From UBA10324 sp038326325 (GTDB lineage: Bacteria > Bacteroidota > Bacteroidia > Chitinophagales > UBA10324), in assembly GCA_038326325.1 (NCBI GenBank), contig JBBQJW010000016.1, positions 7,130-71,129 of the forward strand: a stretch of 64,000 nucleotides of DNA. Reading direction: 5' to 3'. Each line of letters begins with the position of its first letter. The first letter of the stretch is position 1. The position numbers and the translations under genes are program-made. Shown here in pieces: positions 18,471 through 26,940 of this stretch. The notes below the pieces were generated by a model. It was given only the letters and a program-made list of their open reading frames with translations, made no database searches and was not told where the DNA came from.

Positions 18471-20798
18471 CTATTTAGCAATTTGTTCAGCAGATGGTTC
18501 TTCCTCATATCGTGTAACAGTCAGAATTCCTTCGAGGTCTTTCATGTGGTCCATCAAATCCTGTAACTGTTGAGTGTCTTTCACAAACACTTTTATTATC
18601 CCTTCAAATAATCCATCATTCGTTTCGATTGTAATTGATTGCATATTAATTTTTGCTTCGCCCGAAATCACATTTGTGATTTTGTACATGACACCCACAT
18701 CGTCAATGCCTGTTATTTTTAATCCAGTGAGGAAAGTTATCTGATGTTGCTTCGTCCACTTTGTGCGCACGATTTTGTAACCATACTTCGCAATGGAATT
18801 TATTGCCTTCGGACAATTAGGTCTGTGAATTTCAACTTCGCCATTTTTCCCAATGAAACCAAACACATCATCGCCAGGAATTGGTTTGCAACACTCCGCT
18901 AAATTGTAATCTACTGTATCAGAACCTTCGCCGAACACAAACAGATTTGCATTGTGCTGCAATTTATTTTTTATCGCGAGTTCAACATCCACGCTGCTTT
19001 TCTTCTCTTTGTTTCTCAATTCAATTTCATCGCCCTGCTTCATAAAATTCTGCAACTCGCTGATGTGAAAATTTCCAACACCAATACTGTAATATAAATC
19101 GGATAAACTTTTTAGTTTATAAAATGCAAGCACCTTATTCAGATTCGGATTATTGAAATTCACTTTGTATTCACGAAAAATATTTTCTAATGCTTTTTTC
19201 CCAATGGAAATAATTCTTCTACGCTCTTCACGGAAAATATCTTTGAGTTTCGATTTAGCTTTTGCTGTAACACAATAATTCATCCAGTCTTCTGACGGTT
19301 TCATTTTTTTTGAAGTCAGAATTTCCACCTGGTCGCCATTGCTGAGACGATAACTTATAGGAACAATTTTCTGATTCACCTTTGCACCTATGCAGCGTAA
19401 GCCAACATCAGAATGAATTTCAAAAGCGAAATCAAGAATGGAAGAATTTTTCGGTAACACTTTTAAATCTCCTTTCGGTGTGAATACATAAATTTCATCT
19501 GCGAAAAGATTCAGTTTAAAATCGTCAATGAAATCAAGTGTGTTCGTATCTGGATTATCAAGCAACTCGCGAATGCTGCGCAGCCAATCATCGACCGCCG
19601 ATTCACCCGCTTGATTTTCTTTCTCTTTATATTTCCAATGAGCGGCATAACCCTTCTCTGCAATTTCATCCATGCGCCGTGTGCGAATCTGCACCTCCAC
19701 CCATTTCCCTTTGGGCCCCATTACGGTCGTATGCAATGCTTCGTAACCATTTCCTTTCGGGGTGGAAATCCAGTCGCGTAATCGGTCAGGGTTTGGATGA
19801 TAAAAATCTGTTACAATAGAATACACTCGCCAGCAATCTGCTTTTTCATTGTCAATATCTGAATCAACAATTATTCGAATCGCGAACTTGTCATATACTT
19901 CATCAAACGGAACTCCCTGCTCTTTCATTTTTCTCCAGATAGAAGAAATAGATTTCGGTCGCCCGAAGATTTCATATTTTTTTATTCCGTGTTCTGCAAT
20001 TTCTTCTTTAATCGGCTTGATAAATTCATTGATGTAACGGTCTCTTTCTTTTTTCGAATCTGCAAGTTTTACAGCAATCTGTTTGTAAACTTTCGGTTCA
20101 GAATATTTCAACGACAAATCTTCTAGCTCCGATTTTATCGCGTACAATCCTAAACGATGCGCCAGTGGAACATAGAGGTAAACAGTTTCCGACGCGATTT
20201 TTAATTGCTTGTTGCGCGGCATAGAATCCATTGTGCGCATGTTGTGCAATCTATCGCCAAGCTTGATTAAAATAACACGAACATCTTTTGCAAGTGTGAG
20301 CAAAATCTTACGAATATTTTCTGCCTGCACAAAACCATGCTGATCAAAAATCACTGAGATTTTTGTCAGTCCGTCAATAATTTCTTTTATTTTTTTCCCG
20401 AACTCTCGTTCTACATCTTCCAATGTAATTTCAGTATCCTCCACCACATCGTGTAACAGTGCACATATAACGCCAACAGGACCAAGCCCAATTTCTTTAG
20501 CAACAATCTGCGCAACAGCAAGTGGATGTAAAATATATGGTTCCCCACTTCGGCGCCGCATTTCTTTGTGCGCATCCAATGCAATTTCAAACGCGAGGCG
20601 AATTTGTTTGTGGTCGCCCTTTTGCATTTGCGGCTTCAGCGACGAGAGCAAATTTTTATACTGCTTTAATATTTCTTTCCGCTCAAGATTGGTAATGGAA
20701 TCTTCTGCTTCTTTTTTTTGAGAAGAAGAATTTGTTTTTGACGAATGAATTACTTCATCATTGCTAACTTCTTTTTTATTGTCGCTCAGTTCGCTCAT
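18471..20798 (-). CDS. Bifunctional (p)ppGpp synthetase/hydrolase (RelA/SpoT homologue)
   Basis: A 775-residue long RSH enzyme. The N-terminal HD hydrolase domain shows HPLAVAQIVA and the HDVVEDT motif (about residue 115), intact for hydrolysis. The synthetase domain follows (DKFAIRIIVD, then GYEALHTTVMGPKGKWVEVQIRT with its conserved Gly, about 330-375). A TGS domain (IYVFTPKGDLKVLPKNSSILDFAF), a zinc-finger/CC region (AECCKPIPGDDVFGFI) and a C-terminal ACT domain complete the usual order. An N-terminal charged extension of 35 residues precedes it. It controls the stringent response and is presumably bifunctional as in most single-RSH bacteria. Fur-family and AlkA-like genes follow closely. 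Confidence 0.95.
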   Translation of the reverse strand: MSELSDNKKEVSNDEVIHSSKTNSSSQKKEAEDSITNLERKEILKQYKNLLSSLKPQMQKGDHKQIRLAFEIALDAHKEMRRRSGEPYILHPLAVAQIVAKEIGLGPVGVICALLHDVVEDTEITLEDVEREFGKKIKEIIDGLTKISVIFDQHGFVQAENIRKILLTLAKDVRVILIKLGDRLHNMRTMDSMPRNKQLKIASETVYLYVPLAHRLGLYAIKSELEDLSLKYSEPKVYKQIAVKLADSKKERDRYINEFIKPIKEEIAEHGIKKYEIFGRPKSISSIWRKMKEQGVPFDEVYDKFAIRIIVDSDIDNEKADCWRVYSIVTDFYHPNPDRLRDWISTPKGNGYEALHTTVMGPKGKWVEVQIRTRRMDEIAEKGYAAHWKYKEKENQAGESAVDDWLRSIRELLDNPDTNTLDFIDDFKLNLFADEIYVFTPKGDLKVLPKNSSILDFAFEIHSDVGLRCIGAKVNQKIVPISYRLSNGDQVEILTSKKMKPSEDWMNYCVTAKAKSKLKDIFREERRRIISIGKKALENIFREYKVNFNNPNLNKVLAFYKLKSLSDLYYSIGVGNFHISELQNFMKQGDEIELRNKEKKSSVDVELAIKNKLQHNANLFVFGEGSDTVDYNLAECCKPIPGDDVFGFIGKNGEVEIHRPNCPKAINSIAKYGYKIVRTKWTKQHQITFLTGLKITGIDDVGVMYKITNVISGEAKINMQSITIETNDGLFEGIIKVFVKDTQQLQDLMDHMKDLEGILTVTRYEEEPSAEQIAK

Positions 20799-20805
20799 TT
20801 CATTT

Positions 20806-23520
20806 TCAATTTACGACAATAATTTTTTGCTGCCATTGTTGTTTGGGTGAATGGATATTGAGAATATACATTCCTGCTGGATAATTCTTAAGTGTAACAG
20901 TATTTAAAGTTGAACCTGTAAATTTTCCAGACTGCTGTTTCTGCCCTAGTAAATCGTAAATTTCAAAATCATATTTATCTCCATCAGGCAATTGAATAAA
21001 TAATTTGCCGAACTCTGACTGAACAGGATTAGGAAACAATTTAATTCCTTCCGGCTCCTGAATTTCTTTTACCGAAACAAGATTCAATGGAGAATCCAAA
21101 ACCAAAACATAAGACGAATAAGGCTGAAGTGTGTAAGAACCCCCAACTAAGTTTCCATCCAAATCACGAAATATGGAATCAGCAGAAAGTGTAACAGTAG
21201 AAACATTCGGAGAATTATTCATAATCAAAACCGACATGCGCGATGAGTCGTGTTTGAGGACTGTAACAGGCAACAGCGAAATATTATCGAAGTAAACGAG
21301 TGAGTCGCTTCTATGTAAATAGAAATCCAGTACCATAGGATTATCGTTACGCTGAGCTTGAAACAGATAATTAATATCCTTTCTTGAAGTTTCAATCGGA
21401 AAATATTTACTCAATCCAATTTCAATGTAAGGAGAATAGTGCTGAATAATATTTGAAAATAAAATTCCATCCTTTGTTCCTGAACTTGAATAAGACAATT
21501 GATAAAACTGATTCTGATCCATTGGAAAAGGTGCAGAAATAAGTTTTGATTTATCAGAAGGTAGAGTATCAGTCACTTCAAATTTTACACAACCTCCATC
21601 CATCATTGTCAAATTATCAAGCAGCAAAGAGCAATTAGTGTCGGGTTGGGTAATCCAGTTGTCAAAATTATTTGTGAACTCTCCATTCGTTATCAATTCA
21701 CTTCCGATTGTATCTGTTACAGAATAATTCTGCCAGTGAACATTTGAAACATGACTGTTTGAATCCTGCTGAGTGATTTGATTCCAAAGCGAAAGAGAAA
21801 ATGGTTTGTCAACAACAAAGGAATCAAAATCTGATTGCTGTCGAATAGGATAATAATCATAAGGATTGCAGTAATAATTACTATCGCCTTTGATCGGCAA
21901 AAAATCATAACTCTTTCCACTTAACTGAAGAGTTGGTTGTTTATCATTTAACGAATACAAAATATTATGCTGTAACAGTATATTGTTAGTTGAATTCAAT
22001 TGGTCGCCATCATTAATATATATTTGCCCGTATTGGTTGTTGAAAAAGGTGTTGTTTTTAATTAAATGATCGTGGTTATATCCGGTAATATATATTCCAT
22101 AAGAAATTGAATTAACAATTGTGTTGCTTTCAATTGTATTACCATGACAAGATAACCCTAAATAAATCCCTGAAGAAACTGGTGATTTTATTGTAGTTCC
22201 TTCGATATTAAATCTTGTATCTAAAATGAAATTATTCCTTAAAATATTATCATGGGTATTACTTTCAGATAATTTTATCGCCCCCCCCCCCTCTAAAGTG
22301 AGCATTGAGTTTTTAATAACATTTCTTTCAATCGAATTACTATAGCCATATAAATTAACTCCGACATAACCCACACTATCAATATAATTATCGGTAACAG
22401 AATTAGAAGCTCCTATATTAATATTGATTGCCTTTGGAAAATATATTTGCTCTGTGCCAAAACCAATTCTGATTCCTGTCCGAAGGATTTTATTATTTTG
22501 AAAACTGCATTGCGAGAAAAAATATCCAAAAATTGCATCATCTCCACAGTCGCTAATATCGTTGTAACTTATATCAACAGAATTTGAAACTCCTAATAAA
22601 TTAATTGCATGCTGTCTGATTTTTTTAAATTGACAATTAATTATTTTATTATGTGAGATTGAATTTGAAAATCGAATTGCATCCTTTGATTGACCAACAA
22701 AACAAATATTGTTGATTGTAATGTAATTAACCAATGAGTCGCTAAGAAAACCAAAATTTAAAACAGACGCCTCTACATCAGAAAAATTTAAGTCGATATT
22801 TGTCGGGGGAATAATTAATACTTGATTAGTAGCAGTATCACAGAACCATTCGTTAACTGTATCTAAAGCGGGTAAAAAATCTTCAATAAAGAATCCATTA
22901 AAAAGTGGAATTGTGGTAGAAAGCGGATTTGAAAAATTCAGGAAGCCTTGACTAAAACTATTTATATGAGCTGTTTCACATTGAAAACCAGAAGTTCGAA
23001 TTACTGCGGTTGAGTTATTCCAATATCCATCTGATTGATTCAGATAAGGAGCATAAACAGCAGTATTCAATCCATTGAAATATGTTTGGATATATCCCTT
23101 GTTAGGATAGCGGGCTGATTGCATCCAATTATTATTAAGCCAAATACTTTTAACATAATTAGAATCTGTTACAGCATAAATGTTTCCGTTATTAGTCCAA
23201 CCTAATAATTTTTTAAACCCACTAATTATAGGAAGATTTCCATTGCCATACTTTCCAAAATAAATCGGGGAAGAAATTGTTCCAGTTGCTTTTAAAATTA
23301 ATGTTCCAAAAAAAGTATCGCCGCATTTCAACAAAACTGAATCACCTGCAACAACAGTTTGGTTGTTTAATCTATCCAGGGTTTTCCATGGTAAAGCGGG
23401 CTGAAAACCTGAGTTTGAATCATTTCCTGATGAAGAAGAAATATAGTATGTAGCAGAACGAGCGTTATAATTCAAACAAAAAAATGAAAATATAATAAGA
23501 AGAAGAATTTTTGAATTCAT
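20806..23520 (-). CDS. T9SS cargo with right-handed parallel beta-helix
   Basis: A 904-residue secreted protein. The signal peptide (about 1-22, ending ARS) is followed by ATYYISSSSGNDSNSG and PALPWKTLDRLN, the typical start of pectate-lyase-like parallel beta-helix proteins. Residues about 260-530 contain PbH1 repeats (NTIESNTIVNSISYGIYITG, and similar N/I-rich turns). A jelly-roll-like module (about 615-740) and a T9SS type A sorting domain (LFPNPVQ... KIIVVN) follow. A polysaccharide lyase or adhesin role is plausible; no catalytic residues can be assigned. The coding strand contains an uninterrupted run of 11 G (22281-22291) encoding EGGGA, an unusual feature for a surface protein. Confidence 0.8.
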   Translation of the reverse strand: MNSKILLLIIFSFFCLNYNARSATYYISSSSGNDSNSGFQPALPWKTLDRLNNQTVVAGDSVLLKCGDTFFGTLILKATGTISSPIYFGKYGNGNLPIISGFKKLLGWTNNGNIYAVTDSNYVKSIWLNNNWMQSARYPNKGYIQTYFNGLNTAVYAPYLNQSDGYWNNSTAVIRTSGFQCETAHINSFSQGFLNFSNPLSTTIPLFNGFFIEDFLPALDTVNEWFCDTATNQVLIIPPTNIDLNFSDVEASVLNFGFLSDSLVNYITINNICFVGQSKDAIRFSNSISHNKIINCQFKKIRQHAINLLGVSNSVDISYNDISDCGDDAIFGYFFSQCSFQNNKILRTGIRIGFGTEQIYFPKAININIGASNSVTDNYIDSVGYVGVNLYGYSNSIERNVIKNSMLTLEGGGAIKLSESNTHDNILRNNFILDTRFNIEGTTIKSPVSSGIYLGLSCHGNTIESNTIVNSISYGIYITGYNHDHLIKNNTFFNNQYGQIYINDGDQLNSTNNILLQHNILYSLNDKQPTLQLSGKSYDFLPIKGDSNYYCNPYDYYPIRQQSDFDSFVVDKPFSLSLWNQITQQDSNSHVSNVHWQNYSVTDTIGSELITNGEFTNNFDNWITQPDTNCSLLLDNLTMMDGGCVKFEVTDTLPSDKSKLISAPFPMDQNQFYQLSYSSSGTKDGILFSNIIQHYSPYIEIGLSKYFPIETSRKDINYLFQAQRNDNPMVLDFYLHRSDSLVYFDNISLLPVTVLKHDSSRMSVLIMNNSPNVSTVTLSADSIFRDLDGNLVGGSYTLQPYSSYVLVLDSPLNLVSVKEIQEPEGIKLFPNPVQSEFGKLFIQLPDGDKYDFEIYDLLGQKQQSGKFTGSTLNTVTLKNYPAGMYILNIHSPKQQWQQKIIVVN
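22281..22291. repeat. Homopolymeric 11-bp C/G tract inside a surface-protein gene
   Basis: Eleven consecutive C on the plus strand (11 G in the coding strand). It sits mid-gene at Leu-Glu-Gly-Gly-Gly-Ala. At this length the tract is in frame. Gain or loss of one base would truncate the protein before its T9SS sorting domain. Runs of this length are strongly prone to slippage and are the classical substrate for phase variation. Confidence 0.8.
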
Positions 23521-23606
23521 AATTTAAAGCAAAAACTGTTTAAACAGCCCATCATGTAAAAGTATAATTGATTTTTTCTCCACGAATTAAAATTTCCTTT
23601 ACCCAT

Positions 23607-24731
23607 TTAGATTGTGACAGAATTTAAATTATCAGGAAAATATTTTTTTGAAACTTTTTTCCCAAACCGAATTAATGGCATTTCAATCAAATAATACATT
23701 GCTGTTGCAATTATTATGGTTGAAAGAATACAAAATAGAAGTCCAAACATATAAATATGATTTCCGAAATAAAACAACTCAGCTAAACCCTTTGGATGTC
23801 CAATGAAGATGTTAAATATCACAAACCAATGTGTCAAGTAAACGCTATAACTAATTCTACCTAAAAATAAAAAGGGTTTCCATCGCAATATTTTTTGCCA
23901 GGAAGAACTATTAATTGCTTTCCATAAAATCAAACAAGATGCAACACCTGTAATATGAAAAGCAGTCAACCCAAAATAATAATTTGGTAAAGAAAAGAAA
24001 GTACCAAAAGAAAATATATCATTAAAAAACCTCACTGAATATAATATGGCAACTAAAAAATAAAATATCCCCCTGAACGGGTAAATTTTAGAAGATTTAA
24101 AATCATGTTTTTTTATTTTATCAAAATTCTTACCTAACCACACACCAAGAATAAAATGAAATAAAAAAGGACTCAAGACAGAGTTGAAAAAAAACGAAAC
24201 AAGTATTAACCATTTTAACATTTTAGAATATTTCAATGCAACTATAATTAATACTGGAACTAACAAAGACAAAGCAATTTCAATTTCGAGCGTCCACCCA
24301 GGTAAATAAAATTCATGAACTTTCCTGATTAAAAGAGCTTCAATAATAAAATTATGATCTTCCTTAAATATTCCATTTAAAAAAAAATCTAATGATAAAT
24401 ATGCTCTGAAGTTATAAAGAAAAAAACAGCTAATCATTACAAGATAGGCCGGATAAATTCTGAAAATTCTTTGTATTACAAATGCCGGATAATTTATTTG
24501 AACATTAGACTTTTCAGCATTAAAGTACTTATACGAAAGTACCAATCCACTCAAAACAAAAAAAAGTGAAACAGCATCTGCTCCATTAAAAATCATTGCC
24601 AAAAAATATTGAATTCTTCTTCCATCCCAATAATGAAATGTATCAAGAGAAAAAATAAAATGGTAAATCAAAACTGAAAAAGCAGCAAGCCCGCGAATAG
24701 AATCTAAATAATCAAGTCTGTTTTTATTCAT
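23607..24731 (-). CDS. Acyltransferase 3 family integral membrane protein
   Basis: A 374-residue multi-spanning membrane protein. The opening RLDYLDSIRGLAAFSVLIYHF contains the conserved Arg and the catalytic-type His of acyltransferase 3 (OafA/OatA/NodX) proteins. FFVLSGLVLSYKYF follows, and about ten hydrophobic segments are seen. There is no C-terminal SGNH domain. These enzymes move acetyl or other acyl groups across the membrane onto sugars of lipopolysaccharide, capsule or peptidoglycan. The gene stands alone, with 86 bp to the beta-helix gene in front. It is more AT-rich than its neighbours, which is usual for such genes and may hint at transfer. Confidence 0.88.
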   Translation of the reverse strand: MNKNRLDYLDSIRGLAAFSVLIYHFIFSLDTFHYWDGRRIQYFLAMIFNGADAVSLFFVLSGLVLSYKYFNAEKSNVQINYPAFVIQRIFRIYPAYLVMISCFFLYNFRAYLSLDFFLNGIFKEDHNFIIEALLIRKVHEFYLPGWTLEIEIALSLLVPVLIIVALKYSKMLKWLILVSFFFNSVLSPFLFHFILGVWLGKNFDKIKKHDFKSSKIYPFRGIFYFLVAILYSVRFFNDIFSFGTFFSLPNYYFGLTAFHITGVASCLILWKAINSSSWQKILRWKPFLFLGRISYSVYLTHWFVIFNIFIGHPKGLAELFYFGNHIYMFGLLFCILSTIIIATAMYYLIEMPLIRFGKKVSKKYFPDNLNSVTI

Positions 24732-24875
24732 CAGGCACGAAATGTAACACTAAGTGTCATTGTCAACTTTGTAAAAATATCAACCAAAGTAATGTGAATC
24801 AATTTAAATTCATTTCTGTCATTAATTATTTCTGACTCTACATTCACCAGAAATAAATTTAAAACAAAAAAAATA

Positions 24876-25640
24876 ATGGCTGCAATCACCCAATCTGGTA
24901 AAGAGATGCAAGACGAAAAAACTTCTTCTCTTAAAAATTTACTCGAGGCAGGTCGAATGTTACAGCAAGCCGGAAATCATCACAGTCCCTTCAGCGAAAA
25001 ATTAGATTGGATTGAAACACTCATCCATACCGAAGAATTAGAGCGCCGTCGTTTTGCAGAATATCTAAACGAAGATTTAGGTTCAATGCTCGCAGGAATA
25101 AAATTGAAAATGGAGTCGCTGGAAAAAGAAGCACAGAAATTTTCTGCTGATGCGAAAGAAAATCTTCATTCAAGTTTACATCTGATTGATGATGCAATAG
25201 GGCAAATCAGAAATTTAGCTCATCACGAAATGCCAATGAATATGGATTTCGGTTTAAACAATGCCATCAACAATTTAGTCAACCGCATTAACGATTCAGG
25301 TTTGCTTGCCTTGAAAATTCAGATTGTAAATGCTGAAATCAGTTTGCCTATTGCTCTTGAGACTTCCGCCTACAGAATTATGCAGGAGTTACTGAAAAAT
25401 ATTATGTATCACTCCAAAGCAGTGAACGCAAATATTTTTATGTATCAGCACGGTTCAACATTATTAATTGAAGTATCTGACGATGGTTCAGGATTTAATT
25501 ATCAAAAAGAGTTACACCATCCGAGAGGTTTGGGTTTGAAAAAAATATTTCAGCGCGTGCAAATGCTCGGTGGAAAAATTGATGTTCTCTCCACTCATAA
25601 AATCGGAACCAAGTTCAGTATTGAAATTCCGTTGAAATGA
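24876..25640 (+). CDS. Histidine-kinase-like protein with degenerate phospho-acceptor site
   Basis: A 254-residue soluble protein. A dimerisation segment (about 52-115) resembles HisKA_3 of NarL/DegS-type kinases but reads ERRRFAEYLNEDLG, with Asn65 where the phospho-accepting His of 'LHDxLG' belongs. The ATPase domain is intact by eye: N-box QELLKNIMYHSKA (about 170), G1 SDDGSGFN and G2 GLGLKKIFQRVQMLGG. No sensor, PAS or transmembrane segment precedes it. It lies 102 bp before a LuxR-type response regulator in the same direction, the usual partner. It may act as a scaffold, a phosphatase, or use another residue. The first ATG is used; M11 is an alternative. Confidence 0.78.
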   Translation: MAAITQSGKEMQDEKTSSLKNLLEAGRMLQQAGNHHSPFSEKLDWIETLIHTEELERRRFAEYLNEDLGSMLAGIKLKMESLEKEAQKFSADAKENLHSSLHLIDDAIGQIRNLAHHEMPMNMDFGLNNAINNLVNRINDSGLLALKIQIVNAEISLPIALETSAYRIMQELLKNIMYHSKAVNANIFMYQHGSTLLIEVSDDGSGFNYQKELHHPRGLGLKKIFQRVQMLGGKIDVLSTHKIGTKFSIEIPLK

Positions 25641-25713
25641 TTTCAACGGCAATTCCACAAACTATAGTTAGTAATAAGTAAGTAGCCAATTTATGATGCG
25701 AGTATTCTAATTT

Positions 25714-25721
25714 TACTTTTG
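25714..25721 (+). promoter_or_regulatory. -7 promoter box TACTTTTG before response regulator
   Basis: This exact match to TAnnTTTG lies 20 bp before the ATG of the response regulator. It suggests the regulator has its own promoter apart from the kinase-like gene. No clear -33 element was seen. Confidence 0.4.
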
Positions 25722-25741
25722 AAATAATCATTCATAAACTC

Positions 25742-26425
25742 ATGGAGTTAATTAAAATATTTGTCGCAGACGACCATCAACTTTTTATTGAAGGAATAAA
25801 GGCTTTGACCCGTGACAGCACTGAAGTGAAATTAATTGGTGAAGCGGAAAACGGGGAAGACTTATTAGAGCAATTAAAAACAAACAAACCCGAAGTGATT
25901 TTGATGGACATTAATATGCCGAAACTCACAGGTATTGAAGCCACAAAAAAAATCCGCCAGCTTTATCCCGATATAAAAATTCTCGCACTCACCATGTTTG
26001 ATGATACATTATATGTGTCTGAAATGATTAAAGCCGGCGCATCGGGATATTTGTTAAAGAATGCAGGCAAAGCAGAATTAATTACAGCAATAATTACAGT
26101 TAATAAGGGCGAGAGATATGTAAGCAGTGAAGTGTCGCTCAAGATGATTGACAAAATGAATAACCCGGAACATTCATCAACAGATAGAATGCCTCCTGTT
26201 AGAAAAGCTGAAGTAACCAAGCGTGAATTAGAAATATTAAAATTGGTAGCGCAGGAATTAACCAATGCTGAGATTGCAGTTAAGTTGAACAATTCTCCAA
26301 TGACAATTATTACTCACCGAAAAAATTTATTGCGAAAATTGGGAGTAAAAAATACTGCCGGCTTAATCAAGTATGCAATGGAGCAAGGAATGTTGAATGA
26401 TGATTATCACATTCCGGGAAAATAA
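25742..26425 (+). CDS. LuxR/NarL-type response regulator
   Basis: A 227-residue two-domain regulator. The receiver has acidic pair D10-D11, phospho-acceptor D56 (ILMDINMP), a Thr in LALTMFD and Lys in YLLKNAGK. The C-terminal helix-turn-helix (about 155-215, VTKRELEILKLVAQELTNAEIAVKLN and THRKNLLRKLGVKNTAGLI) is of the LuxR type that binds promoter DNA. All receiver residues look functional, unlike the neighbouring kinase-like protein, so phosphate may come from another kinase or from small donors such as acetyl phosphate. Confidence 0.92.
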   Translation: MELIKIFVADDHQLFIEGIKALTRDSTEVKLIGEAENGEDLLEQLKTNKPEVILMDINMPKLTGIEATKKIRQLYPDIKILALTMFDDTLYVSEMIKAGASGYLLKNAGKAELITAIITVNKGERYVSSEVSLKMIDKMNNPEHSSTDRMPPVRKAEVTKRELEILKLVAQELTNAEIAVKLNNSPMTIITHRKNLLRKLGVKNTAGLIKYAMEQGMLNDDYHIPGK

Positions 26426-26604
26426 ATTCATCATTTTATAAATTTTTTTTATTCGTAACCCTCCAATATTCATTGGGAGAACCTGTATTCATAAAATTAT
26501 TTTCAAATAAATTTTTAAATCGTGTAACCAAATTCAAATCACGATGTATTAGAGGTCAAACACGCAGTTAAAACACAACAAGCCACTAAACTTATTAAAG
26601 TTAT

Positions 26605-26678
26605 AACCGCCTTCTTCCACGCTTCCTTAGGGTTTGGTGTTTTACCTTAGAGAAGATTTTGAGGGCGGTTTTTTTTTA
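26605..26678 (+). terminator. Long hairpin terminator with T9 tail
   Basis: AACCGCC (26605-26611) pairs with GGCGGTT (26664-26670), with an inner TCTTC/GAAGA pairing, and is followed by a run of nine T. The loop is long, so it could also be the 3' end of a structured RNA. Confidence 0.6.
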
Positions 26679-26806
26679 TCATATTCAGAATATTTGAATT
26701 CAGGCTTTTTCATTTCCCCTTTATTTAATTTTTCAGTCAGAAAATTCCAATCGATTTTATTTTAAAGAATATTTAGGTGTAAATTTTTTCACGCTCCATT
26801 CTTTGT

Positions 26807-26814
26807 TACATTTG
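26807..26814 (+). promoter_or_regulatory. -7 promoter box TACATTTG for tRNA-Leu (and tig operon)
   Basis: This box fits TAnnTTTG and ends 18 bp before the tRNA. Its first four bases are shared with a TGTTACA motif (26804-26810), so a protein bound to that motif would cover the promoter. Confidence 0.5.
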
Positions 26815-26832
26815 CCGTCCTTTTAATACAAT

Positions 26833-26914
26833 GCGGGTATGGCGAAATTGGCAGACGCGCCAGACTTAGGATCTGGTGCCGCGAGGCATGTGGGTTCGAC
26901 CCCCTCTACCCGCA
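26833..26914 (+). tRNA. tRNA-Leu, anticodon TAG
   Basis: An 82-nt cloverleaf. The acceptor stem GCGGGTA pairs with TACCCGC, discriminator base A73 is at 26914. The D-arm contains GGCGAAATTGGCAGACGC. The anticodon stem CCAGA/TCTGG encloses loop CTTAGGA with anticodon TAG at 26867-26869, and a long variable arm typical of class II Leu tRNA follows (TGCCGCGAGGCA). The T-arm has GGTTCGACCCC. The 3' CCA is not encoded. A TAG anticodon reads CTN leucine codons. Confidence 0.96.
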
Positions 26915-26940
26915 CTTTTTTTATCTAAAATTCTTTCCAA

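Larger units (their letters stand above)
26426..26832. other. 407-bp gap: hairpin terminator, possible small RNA, and tRNA promoter
   Basis: No protein gene is seen. The left half is AT-rich. From about 26545 the composition changes, with GC-containing segments leading into a long hairpin and T9 tract ending at 26678, far (about 250 bp) downstream of the response regulator. This spacing suggests a small transcript of its own with a terminator, but no promoter was identified. The last 30 bp carry the promoter for the tRNA. Confidence 0.4.

Noticed and set aside
20798..20806. relA/spoT and beta-helix gene as one operon with functional link
   Set aside because: They are only 7 bp apart on the same strand, so co-transcription is possible, but a T9SS cargo gene has no known link to (p)ppGpp metabolism and the order may be chance.
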